Shown piece after piece: positions 1 to 10,984 of a stretch of DNA of 64,000 bases; the stretch's first letter is position 1; each line of letters opens with the position of its first letter. A program made the translations under genes and the position numbers. The stretch spans positions 7,694,955-7,758,954 of the forward strand of contig NC_035164.2 of the NCBI RefSeq assembly GCF_001659605.2, written 5' to 3'. The DNA is from Manihot esculenta. Taxonomy: Eukaryota; Streptophyta; Magnoliopsida; Malpighiales; Euphorbiaceae. Below the pieces are notes generated by a model. The model ran no database searches. It worked only from the letters and a program-made list of their open reading frames with translations, and had not been told where the DNA came from.

Positions 1-1248
1 TAGTTATTACTTTGTATATAAATCTTAGAATTTTTCTTAACATTTTCCGAAGTGGTGCTTCAAAGCAAGATCTGGTGAGTATTTATTTAGTTATTACTTT
101 GTATATAAATCTTAGAATTTTTCTTAACATTTTCCGAATTATGCAGCTCAATCAAGCGAAAACTTTACTCATGTAAGATCCAAGCAACAAAAAGAGATTC
201 AAATTTGACCATGTTTGGAGCATGATGAAGGATGCTGAGAAGTTCAAAGATAGTAGCTCTAAAAAAAATAGTTCCAAATCAAAGCTCTTCTTATGTGTCA
301 TGAGAGTCGGACAATCTTACTCTTGACTCACCTATGGTATCATCTTCAAACTTATCATCATTTTCAATTTATTTAAATGAAAATATTGCAGGAGATTATA
401 CATCATCGAGTCGACCTTTTGATGTCAAAAAAGCAAAATTGAAGAAAAAACTTGATAAATCTTTTTCATCCGCTCTGAAATACTTACATGCTGATAATAA
501 AAAGATTGTGATATAGTTGGCGAATGAAACTGCAGAAAGGGAGAAGGGAAGGCTAATGAAAAGCAGAGCTTTGAACTTAAAGGAATTTAAAGAAGAAAAT
601 AAAATTTTACTGCTCGATTTAAATTTTATTTTTGATTCAATTGCTCATGAAATGTTTCGCTAAGAAAAAATTTGAATATCAGAGAAAAGAGCTCAATATT
701 AACAACCACCACTGTCATCCGCCTCTAATGTGTATGGTCAATATCTCAATGATATTATTGGATTCGAGTCCGACCTACCAGAATATTAAATATTTAGTGT
801 GTTGTTGCTGATTGTATTTTCAATTAATATATATTGTTCAATTATAATATATGTGTCACTCAACTTATTCTATATAATATATTATAAATAAATTAATTTA
901 TTATAAATACTATTTATAATTGAGAATATATTAATTTAAATTAAATTTTTATAATTATAAAAAATAAAAATATAATATATTACGAGAGTGAAAAAATAAG
1001 GACCTATTTAAAAAGTTTTAAATATTCAAATAGTAAGGAAGAATTTTTATGAAAAAGATTATAAAATTTTGGACTATATTGTAAATTAATAAAAAAATAA
1101 AAAAAAAAATTAAATAGCGCTGCTACCGTGTCACACTAAATATAGCATGACACTGTAGCATAACACCAAAATCCCGCTGGATTTTGGTGTTGTGTTGGAG
1201 ACCATCTCCAACGCTAAAATAAAATTTGATGTAGCGTTGGAGACGGTG
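1..1248. mobile_element. 3' half of a PIF/Harbinger element (copy 1)
   Basis: This is the right-hand part of a PIF/Harbinger DNA transposon; the left part lies outside the window. It matches the right part of the complete element at 58507-62581 nearly base for base, including the AT-rich stretch at 800-1110, the 13-bp stem hairpin at 1162-1191 and the terminal sequence ending at 1248. The first 174 bases contain an 87-bp tandem duplication that repeats the end of the Myb-like gene's exon 1 and its intron; copy 2 lacks it. The target TTA seen at copy 2 is not preserved here (TTG follows), and about 40 bp of flank is missing compared with copy 2. Confidence 0.85.
52..663 (+). pseudogene. Harbinger-associated Myb/SANT-like protein, 3' part, broken
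   Basis: This is the 3' exon region of the second gene of the Harbinger element. It encodes the C-terminal half of a Myb-like, NAM-associated type protein: a serine-rich stretch, then the basic VKKAKLKKKLD motif, then a helical tail. In Harbinger elements such proteins partner the transposase in DNA binding. The frame is broken in several places: TAA in place of the Gln after Leu-Met near 173, a frameshift at an eight-A run near 260, and TAG near 513. The eight-A frameshift is shared with copy 2 at 61484-61997, so it predates the duplication; the TAA and TAG stops are private to this copy. Confidence 0.75.
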
Positions 1249-1410
1249 TTGTTTGAGATTCTCTAAATTTTTCACTTAGTATGCAAATATCTAGGTTCGC
1301 ATGCAAATATCTAGATTCTAATCGTTAATTTTGAAAGTTGGGTTAGTGGTATATGACCTATTAAGTTTTTCCTGAATGATTAATAAAATTCATATTCTTA
1401 TGAAGAAAAA

Positions 1411-1566
1411 CGTGGATGTAGCTGTTGATTCAACTGTCATTATTGAATTTCATACAGTTCTCTCTCTTTTGTAGTAATGCTATTTTTCACATGTAAACGT
1501 GCAATTCTTATTATAAATGAAAACAACTGCTTTATATACATAGCTCCTCTCAATCTATCATCAAGT
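1411..1566 (+). pseudogene. GEX2 C-terminal fragment (transmembrane exon piece), copy 1
   Basis: Bases here align with the end of intron 14 and exon 15 of the intact GEX2 gene (51830-51950), covering the transmembrane segment. They then jump directly to a piece of exon 17 (around 52366-52395). The join does not match any exon boundary, so this is a deleted genomic fragment, not a processed copy. No reading frame survives. It lies downstream of a kinase gene's 3' end, and an equivalent copy sits at 62761-62912 next to the other kinase 3' end. Confidence 0.8.
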
Positions 1567-1577
1567 CATTAATGTGA

Positions 1578-2272
1578 ATCGGTGGTTTTAACCCTTAATG
1601 GAAATAAGCAGTTCCCTTTAAAGAGAGAGTTTTGAGTTTCCTGAGGTTTAGCCTCGTCTTTTTCGAGAGCTTTTGTCGATTCTTTATCTTAGTAGGAGGT
1701 TTCTATCTATCCCTTCAGGTGGAGAAAAACTTCTCTCCACTCGATCATTTTCTACTTTTCTATTTTTCTTGTTGTTTGTGTTTTGAACAGATCTAGAGAA
1801 CTCTACTCGTAAATCCATGCAGTGCATGGTGGTTCGACTGATGTGTCCCCTCTCTTTTTATACTTGCCTTCATACCCTTGCAATCGTTTCGATGAAGGCT
1901 TATTTCCTTGCCGTGGAGTTGAATTTTTCTATCTTCTTTCTTGTTTGGCTTTTGGGTTGTTTTCCTGGTATCTCAATATGTTTGCATGTCTTTTTTGGAC
2001 TATGATTTGGGAGCTACTCATCAATCTTGTTTCAATCCAACAATGATGAGCTTCTCCAACAATTATAGGCGGCGGTGCTTTGCTTCCAACCAGGTTGGAT
2101 GGGTCATGTATTATAGGTTAGAGTTCTAGGATTTGTTCTTATATTGGGCTTCTATTTATGGGCCCTAGAATCCTATTTTGTTATGGTTTGTAGGCCTTAG
2201 ACCTTATTTGGATGTAATCTTTGGGCTTAATGCCTTCGATTAATGAAATTTCTTATCTTTGAGGAAAAAAGC
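1578..2272 (+). mobile_element. Short non-LTR retroposon with 11-bp target duplication (copy 1)
   Basis: The segment is flanked by direct repeats of cattaatgtga (1567-1577 and 2273-2283). It ends in an A run at 2264-2270 after an AATGAAAT-type polyadenylation-like signal. The composition, with T-rich untranslated-like text and a terminal A run, fits a 5'-truncated LINE whose 3' untranslated region alone was inserted. Short overlapping ORFs at 1817-2129 show no recognisable protein. The same insertion exists at 62924-63585. The matching 3' flank of the kinase at 16811 (16600-16800) lacks it and so represents the empty site. Confidence 0.7.
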
Positions 2273-2472
2273 CATTAATGTGATGCAAATGTATTATCAT
2301 TATGCAAGACAATTACAAAATATCATCAAGTCATTAATTAACTTTAGTATTTATAGCAACTTAAAAGGATACAATAGGAAGAACATTTGTGTTCCACCTT
2401 TTAAAATGGAAGTCTACTCTTTCAAAGAGTGGTATCTTAGCTTTTCCATGTAAAACTAAGCATAATATTTCC

Positions 2473-5400
2473 CTATTGTGTCCCTTGATCTAGATTTTTA
2501 ATCGATCTACTCGATTCTGTAAAATCATCTGTCATTAATAATAATTCTCGCCAATTTGTATTTACAGAATCTAGAGGAAATAAAGTAGGTCTGGGAGGTA
2601 CTTGTAGGCTTTCTAAATCTCCTTCAAGCATCTCTATGACTTTATTCATAGCAGGACGATCAGAAGGTTGAAACTGTACGCACCATAATCCTGTTATAAT
2701 CATTTTCCTTGCTTTTATTTTTTCTTCCTCTGTTATGTCTTCTATTGGTAAATTTCCACTAGACAGTTGGTCATGAAGCCGATATGGACTATAAACTTCA
2801 CTTAAACTTTCAATAACTTTATTATTTTCTTTCTTTCCTCTGTCTGCTATTTGTAACACCAATTGTCCAAAGCTATACACATCTGCTTTATATGAAACAC
2901 CCCCCATATTCTTGTAGAATAATTCTGGAGCCATATATCCTTCTGTTCCCCCTTTGACGGTAAGAGATGCAATGCTCCCCTTGGTTGGATAAAATTTTGC
3001 CAGCCCAAAATCAGAAATCTTTGGAATGAAATTTTCATCTAGTAGAATGTTGTCAGGTTTGATATCGAAATGAAGGATTTGCATATCACACCCTCGATGT
3101 AGATATTCAATACCATAAGCCACTCCAAGAGATATCTCAAATAATTTTTCCCAACTTATCGAAATGGATCCTTCAAGATCAATATATTTTCTAAGAGATC
3201 CTTTAGACATGAATTCATATACGAGAGCTTGTTTTGATGTCTCGGCACAAAAACCAATTAGTTGAACCACATTAACATGATGAATCTTCCCGAGAGTAGC
3301 AACTTCATTGATAAAATCTTGTACATTAGCTTTAGATTTATCCAATATCTTTACTGCACTAAACTGGCCACTACGGAGCTTTCCTTTATATACAGAACCA
3401 AAGCCTCCTTCTCCTAACTTTTCTTTCAAACCTCCGGTGATTTTCTTAATTTGTGAGTAGGAATATCTTACCGGCATAAGGTTACTGTGACTCTGTAGGA
3501 ATTCTTCGATTGTGTTATATTCTGACATATGTTTCCTTCGCCACTTGAATATAAGAAAAGCAATTACACATGGAAGTCCTAGTAAAGCTCTTACAAACCA
3601 AAAAATTCCTGCATGAAATTTTGGAAAGCATTGAAGAGAGACAAATTCTTTAGTTGCTTTAATTTGTTGGCAAAGAAATGCAGGCGTTACTTAGCTATTT
3701 TTGAAAGAAAGTAGTTCTTGTTTCTTACCAATATCAGTGAATATCGTTGAGTACTCAGCTGCAGAAAATGTACAGAAAATTAATGAGTGTTTATATTCTT
3801 AAAAATAAATAAATAATTAATTAGTTAAGTTAAATACATAATTTAGTCTCTACATTTACAAAAAGTTAGTTAATAACCTAATCTTTTTATTATTAACTTT
3901 TAATACAATAGTATAATTATTTAATACATAAATTTTATAAAATATAGCTATTCAACTCTTATACGCTTAAATAGTTTACATATGCTTTTATTACATGCTT
4001 ACATGACTTACATACGCCTTGAATTTTTAAGAGAGATATTTTACGAATTAAATTTAAAGATTAAATAATATAAAAATCAATTATCAAAAGTTAACAGAAA
4101 AAAATCATAGTGTTAATTGATTTTTTAAGTAAACTTTACGCGGTAAATTATATAATCTCCACTTAATTACAATTACATGAATGGGGAGAAAACTTACATT
4201 CGATTGTTTCGATGATCAAACTGATTCCATATATAAATTCATTGAAGAGTGTACATATACCTATATGAAAATCAATACAAAACTATGAGTCAATAGAAAA
4301 TAATAAAATAATTACAATGAATCCAATTATGTGATCGGCTATGAAAAATAAATGAATATAAATTATGAGATTATAGCTACTTATAAAATTGGGAAAAAAC
4401 TATCCATAAATATAATATTTAAAGATAAATAGTAATTTAATTTTTTTTAAAAAAACTAATGGTAAAACTGATTGATATAAGTATATGAGAGAAGTAAAAG
4501 TGAGATAAGACTGTTTATTTGGGAAAAATAATTTATATTTTAAAAATATTTTTTAAAAATTATTTTTTAAATTTTAATTTTTTTAAAAAAATATATTGAC
4601 ACGTCTATGTATAAAATTGTTAACAAAACTTTTAAAATGCAGAAATATTTTTTTTTTAAAGAGAAATTTCTTTTGAATACTCAAATGCTAGAAAATTTTA
4701 AAAATGTAAAAATTATTTTTCTAAAAAGATATTTTGTTGTGCAAAATATATAGACTAAATTATTATTAGTAATAAATTATAGGGACTAAATATTAGATTT
4801 TTTAAATAGTAACCACTTACCACTGATGCGGTTATCAACGTCCAGGAAGATTACCGAGCTGTTGCTGTGCCAGTAAAGCTGAAACCCGAATGCAAGTCGC
4901 CTGTGAATTTCAACGCAGGATATATTATTCTTGTTTTCCAAGCCCAATTCATGTGGAATCAAAGATATCATCTCCAAGCTGCACAAATCCATCAAATCAG
5001 ATATCCAATTCGATTCATCTATAATCATCGCATAAGTATGCATCTTCAAGGCAGATCCTCCATTGATGCAAGCAGAATAGTCCAAGTAAGATGGAGAGTG
5101 AACTGGACTTGGGCACTTGATGAAACAAATCATACGCGTTAAATCGGAAACCAAGTATCCATGATTTCCCAAAATTAAGTTGTCGAAAGTAAAAGGAAAA
5201 CGAGGAATGGAGGAACAATCATATTGATTGACGCCGGCATCCACCAGTCGGATAGTGAAGTTATCGTAGTTGATGGCCTGAACATAGTATTTTCCTCCGA
5301 ATAGACTCAACACTGTCAGATTATTTTCACAAGCAAGCTCATAATTGTGGTCTCCGCAATTTTTTGGATCAGTATGTAATCGAAAAGGGTAACTAATGTT

Positions 5401-5508
5401 ATGGATATTTCCACATGAAGAAGCTGCACACTGATCATTTATTTCTGTAGAATTGCAGGTTGTTTGGGAGATAAGCAGGAAAAGAAAGATAAGACTTTCT
5501 ATGATCAT
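2473..5508 (-). CDS. LRK10-like receptor protein kinase (gene A)
   Basis: Predicted plasma-membrane receptor kinase of the LRK10-like (rust resistance kinase Lr10) family. Exons on the minus strand: 5508-4821, 3758-3729 and 3608-2473, all with GT-AG sites and matching phase 1, giving about 617 residues. The start at 5508 is chosen because the paralogue at 19939 begins at the equivalent Met; an upstream in-frame Met lies at 5598. Order: signal peptide ([12 protein letters not shown]), GUB_WAK_bind ectodomain (Cys-Gly-Asn, then ISYPFRL), a small linker exon, transmembrane segment, WRRKH stop-transfer, kinase. The kinase has the GEGGFG loop, AVK lysine, HFDIKP catalytic loop (non-RD), DFG and APE. 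The last Cys-rich part of the ectodomain is lost compared with the paralogue, and the activation segment reads VKGGTEGY where paralogues have AARGT.GY. It faces gene B head to head. Confidence 0.85.
3609..4820 (-). other. Introns 1 and 2 of gene A
   Basis: The stretch between the ectodomain exon and the kinase exon holds only the 30-nt linker exon (3729-3758). It is AT-rich (oligo-A and oligo-T runs at 3790-4780) with no ORF or family match that I can see. Intron 1 is just over 1 kb. Confidence 0.7.
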
Positions 5509-5887
5509 GGGAGAGCAGAGAGATGGATACACCATGTGTTTGTTTTCCTGCTTCAGAGAAAGAGAAATATTTCTGTTCTCAATTGGCTTCCCATACATGG
5601 ACCAAGCAAGAAGGTGTAGTGGGCATTTAAAAAAAAAAGATTATTTATTTCAAAAATTGTATACTACGCTCTGTACATACTCTCTAATAATTAAGGCTCA
5701 AATATTTACAATAAATGTAAAGAAAAAGAAAAAAAGTTTTTTTTTTTTTAAATAAACATTTGCACTTCAGCTTTTTATTAAAAAAAAAAAAAAAAAAAAA
5801 AATAAATAAACAATACATGATGGTTCCACTAAGTTGGTTTGTAGTGTATATTGTAAAGAGAGAGTGAGAAGAAGAATTTAGAAAGCA
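5509..5887. promoter_or_regulatory. Shared intergenic region between divergent kinase genes A and B
   Basis: 379 bases separate the two predicted start codons. The region contains a T run near 5735, a 22-base A run ending near 5801 and an ATAAATAAACAATA stretch. No certain TATA box can be assigned from sequence alone. As the only space between two head-to-head genes, it must hold both promoters and both 5' leaders if both are expressed. Confidence 0.55.
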
Positions 5888-7909
5888 ATGATGAGTAATT
5901 CAAATGAAATGGTGGTATGCTTGTTCCTCTTGCCGTCCATTTTATTCCTAGCACAGCATGGAGCAGGCCTTGATCATCAGTGCAGTACATCGACATGTGG
6001 GATACAAGGCCCACCTGTCCGATTTCCGTTCCGAATCAAAGGGAGACAACCACCCCACTGTAGCTATCCTGAAGTTGGGTTTGATCTGCGGTGCTCGGAG
6101 AAGAACCATACAGTTATGGAGTTGCCAAATTCATGGAAGCTCTTGGTGCAAACAATTGATTACAAGTCTCAAGTGATTTATGCAAGTGATTTTGATAGAG
6201 TTTGTCTTCCAAAACGGCTTCTTCTTAGTTCCAATCTCTCTGATATTTATCCTTTCAGGTTGATGGATTACATTTTTAGTTTTACCTTATTTAATTGTTC
6301 TTCAAAGAAAGGACATTCGCTCCAGCCAATCACTTGCCTAAGTAGTCTTCATCATTATGTTTATGCCATTACTTCGCAATCTTCTATTCAAGACTTAGTG
6401 CTGCTGCTGTCTTGCTCCAAGCTACAAAACATTTCAGTGGCTTCAGAATATAGTCTCTATTCTCAGGAAAATGTTCTTCAATTCAGTTGGTACTATCCGG
6501 AATGTAGTTATTGTGAAGAAAAAGGCAAGTACTGCAGATTGAAGGGATCTGAAACTGAATGCTACGGCATCATCAAACCAGCTAAAGGTACGTTGTTTTC
6601 TGTTCATCTATCTCTTAATACTCATCCAACCTTTGGATCCATGTAGTGCCAAAACTGAAAAAGCTCTGTTCTTTTTGCAGGGTCAGCAACAAAGTTCATA
6701 ACAACAGGTTGCGTATATTGTATTTTGAATTTTGTATTTATTTCTATGATTATGTGGAAGATGGGTGTTGTTATCTAGGGATGTTTTATACATACAGGTG
6801 CAGTTCTGGGTTCAATTTTTCTTGTAGTAGCAGCGATTCTACTCTACCGCAGGTATAGGTTCAATAGAACAGAAAGAGAATATCAGTCCAAGATTGAAAA
6901 ATTTTTGGAGGACTACAAAGCTTTTAAGCCTACTAGATATTCCTATGCCGACATTAAGAGGATGACGAACAAGTTCAAAGTTGAATTGGGACAAGGAGCT
7001 TACGGAACTGTGTTCAGAGGAAAGCTATCTAATGAAATTCTGGTAGCTGTTAAGGTCCTCAACAACTCCGAAGGAAATGGAGAGGAGTTTGTCAATGAAG
7101 TGGAAGCAATAGGCAAAATCCACCATGTCAATGTGATCCGCTTGATTGGATTTTGTGCTGATGGGTTTAGACGAGCTCTAGTATATGAATATTTGCCAAA
7201 TTCATTACAAAAATTCATATCTTCTGCCGACTCCAAGAGGCATCTCCTTGGCTGGAAAAGGCTGCAAGATATTGTTCTTGGCATAGCTAAAGGGATTGAA
7301 TATCTTCATCAAGGATGTGAACGGAGAATCCTCCACTTTGATATTAAGCCCCATAACATCTTACTCGACCATGATTTCGCCCCGAAAATCACCGATTTTG
7401 GCCTGTCCAAGTTTTGTTCCAAGGATCAAATTGTTGTGTCCATCAAAACAGCTAGAGGTACTGCTGGGTACATGGCACCTGAACTATTCTCAAGGAACTT
7501 TCAAAATGTCTCCTACAAGTCAGATGTTTATAGTTTTGGAATTGTAGTGTTAGAAATGGTTGGAGGAAGGAAAATTGCTCGTGTAACTGAGGAAAACGAT
7601 GAGCAAATATACTTCCCAAAATGGATTTATAATCTTTTGGAAAGAGGAGAAGACCTCAGATTTGAGATTGAGGAAGAGGGAGATACTAAAATTGCAAAGA
7701 AACTTGCAATTGTGGGACTGCAATGCATTCAGTGGAACCCAGCAGATCGACCCTCCATGAATGTTGTAGTTCGTATATTGGAAGGGGACGGAGATAATCT
7801 ACCAATACCTCCTAATCCTTTTTGGTCTGCAGTTCCTGCAAGAATGAATTCAAAAAAATCTCAAAGACGGCTTCATCAAGAATTGGATGTCATATCAGAA
7901 ACGGAGTAA
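5888..7909 (+). CDS. LRK10-like receptor protein kinase (gene B)
   Basis: Complete predicted receptor kinase with three exons, 5888-6587, 6681-6707 and 6798-7909, all GT-AG and phase 1, giving 612 residues. Order: signal peptide (residues 1-28), GUB_WAK_bind domain with CSTSTCG and FPFRI, a Cys-rich C-terminal ectodomain (CSYCEEKGKYC), a 9-residue linker exon, transmembrane segment about 244-259, then kinase. Kinase landmarks: Gly loop LGQGAYG near 306, AVK lysine at 328, HFD at 422-424 (non-RD), DFG at 442-444, [13 protein letters not shown]. The ectodomain is of the type also found in ATL20/21-like proteins and differs clearly from that of gene A. Family members act at the plasma membrane, with members linked to rust resistance, ABA or wall sensing; the ligand here is unknown. 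No break found. Confidence 0.88.
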
Positions 7910-10900
7910 TTAGAAATCAATGTGATCTATAATTTGTTAAAATGTCTTAACTTTTTAACAATATATTAGTTAGTTATTCCATTAATTTTAGACATCAAAT
8001 GTTTTACTATTTAATTTTTGTAATTTTAAATATTAAATATTTTATTATTTAATATTTATAATTTAGAAAAATTAATTAATTAGTGCCTCATATTTATAAA
8101 AAATCTATTAATTAATCATTCTGTTTGGAGGACATTTTAAATATTTTTATAGTATTTAATAATTAAAATTAATTGATGGACCAATTAATAAATTTTTTAA
8201 AATAACATGAATATTTTAATATATTTTTTAAAATAGAAAAACTAATATTATAAATATTATATTAATTCATAATATGAGAGCTAAATAATGCATTTATCTA
8301 AATAATGATGTATTCAATACTTGTTTTTGATTTAGTAATTTATGAGCAATAATTGTAAGTAATTATGTTATCATCATAAAAATCTTTATAAATTTCTTTG
8401 TTATTGCAATTGAATAGTGACATAGGGCTAATTAGTAACACAAAATTTATATCGATAATTATTTATTGCAAATGATGTATAAATAAAACTAATTAAAAAG
8501 GACAAAGGGGTTATGTGCTCAATTATTTATTCTCCAATAAGGGAATTATGTATTAAAAAAAAAAAGTTCATCATAAAAGACAAGGGTTATGTGTCCCTAA
8601 CAATAATGGTGAATAAATAATTAAAATAAAATCTTGATTGTTAACTTAGAAGATGCCATGGGAAATCATTCTACATTCAGTGCTGAACAAAGTAAAAGTT
8701 AGATTAAAAAATTTGTTAGTGCAATTCAGCAGGTATCAATAATTTATAAATTATTTAGGGCTTACCCTTTCTTTTCACTATAAAAGATATAGGCAGATAA
8801 GGATCTAATTCTTTATATCATGTTATTATTATCATTTAAAGTTAAGAGCAACTGATTTGCTATATAATAGAAAGTATTATTTCATAGAAGTGAATATTTC
8901 AAAATAAATAAATAAATAAAAATTTAAACTTCAAATTTCATATATTTTTTTACATTTTAAAGTGAGAAAAAACAACTCATAATAATAAAATTATTATTTT
9001 TTTTATTATCTTTATTTTAATTTTAATAATTCATTATCCCTGTTATTTAACACTAACAATAGCTTTCCAGCAGTTATTATATAGGGAATTAGAGGAATTC
9101 AACCTAAAATATTTTAGGTTTACTTTAGTGAGAGCTTTACCTTAATGGGTTCTTAAAGTAAAGCAAATGCACAATAATTGAAGCTAAGGCTTTAATAAAG
9201 CATTGAAGAAAGTAGATATATAATTATTATCTAAGAAATCAATTAAAGATAGAATCGAATGTATCATTTGAATAAGTTGCTTTAAGAAAAATATTAAATT
9301 AAATTAAATAAATAATTTAAATTGTAAAGAGACATTGTTCCTTCATCCTTTGAGTAAAATTAATATCATTATAAATAATTGTTGCAAAATTAATTTTATT
9401 TCTAATAAAATTGAAGCATATACCATTCAATTAGAAATTGCAAAAGGGTATTGTAAAGTTCCAAAAAATTTACATTTCCATGTACTTTAGTTTGAGAAAT
9501 TTAATTTAGATTATTAACGTCTTAGTATTTATTTTAATTATTTAAAAAAATTACTTTTATCTTCATGAGATATATCAAAGTTAATACATATCTCCATTTA
9601 TTTTTAAAATTCAATAATTTAATCTCTACTGTATAAGACTGTAATTGAAAATCTCCCCATATTATATATATATTTTTTTCAATTTGATAAAGTTAAAAAA
9701 TAAAAATTCAATGATTAAATACTATTATTGTGAGAAATTCAGCTTGGTCGAACAAGTCTATAATAAGTGGAATTGGGTTTAAAATTATGTTATTTTTTAT
9801 TATTTAAATTAATTTAAGAGTTTTCTTAATTCTACTTGTATTTAACTTCACTTAATTAAAATTTTATTTTACAATTAAAATAAAATTTTATTTCAATGTG
9901 AAAATAAAATTTATAATTTTAAAACATATAATTTATGCTTTAAATCAAGAAATTTAAATTTTTATGATTACATTTTTTAATATATTAATTTAATAAAATA
10001 TAGTTTCATCTATGCTGAAAATTTTATTTGTGTTGTATATACATTTTCTATATTTAAAATTGAAAATTTTAAAAATAAAAATGATTTAACGCTTTTAAAT
10101 AATATTTAATATAGTAAACTTTAATATTTATAAATTGCTAAATATGCCGATTATATAATTATAATCGTTTATAAAAATTAAGTATTTAAATAAATAAATA
10201 AAAATTATATAACTCTAATATTAAAGTATTAAAAAATCAATGTTGTAAAACTCATAATTAAGTTTTATCCACTTATTTATTTAACTTTAATATCAACATG
10301 CCACCATGAGTTACTAGAAAATCTATTTGGAACTAATTTCAATTTGTTTGTAGCGTCTCTTTAAAGAATTTTCCTAGCTAGAACTCATTGATGCAATAAG
10401 TTTCTAAAAAATTTCTTAAATTAATTTTAGAGGTTAGTTTCTAAAATTAACAATTATATATATGAAATTTAAAATTTCAATTCAAGTTTCATTTTCTCTT
10501 CCATAAACGGTCAATTATAAGAGCCTAAAATTTATTCTAGAGTTACTTTATTATTTCAAATAGTATGTTTAATTAATATTCAGCCTTGCTCAAAATTACA
10601 AATTCTATATTTCGATTAGAACAGAATTCAATGTTTGTGGGTAAATATATTTCTGGACATGCATTCTAATACTTTAGTCTGGATGTTTTAATTATTAAAT
10701 TAACATAAGTGATCCTTGAAAAAGGGATCAGATATTTATTACATCGAAAAACTTTGAAAAAAAATTATTTGTGAGAAATCTATTATTAAGTATTATTAGT
10801 TAGATTCAATGATTGGATTCTTTTGAAATACAATAATAAACATTCAAATAATAAGTTATTTATTGATAAATATTATTAAATTTACAATATATGTTATTTT

Positions 10901-10984
10901 CACATATATTTTATACAAATTTTATTGTGCAAATGAATTTAAAAGTAAGAGGTATAAAAATATACTTATCAAAGAAGGAACAAG
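7910..10984. other. AT-rich non-coding region
   Basis: No gene is visible. 7990-8280 belongs to a dispersed AT-rich repeat family (TTAATTAGTNCCT and TTTAATATATTTTT motifs) also seen at 15200-15450, 20590-21000, 21190-21500 and 42890-43330. 9165-9300 resembles 56470-56590 downstream of GEX2 (AATTGAAGCTAAGG..TTTATAAAGCATT), suggesting an old shared repeat. Confidence 0.6.

Noticed and set aside
1817..2129. Three overlapping ORFs of 62-74 codons
   Set aside because: They lie in different frames inside the short retroposon, have no family match, and their counterparts at 63163-63475 differ in frame-changing ways.
4867..5218. Plus- and minus-strand ORFs over gene A exon 1
   Set aside because: Shadow frames of the GUB_WAK ectodomain exon; composition follows the real frame.
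7000..7547. ORFs on both strands inside the gene B kinase domain
   Set aside because: Shadows of a well-supported kinase frame with all catalytic motifs.
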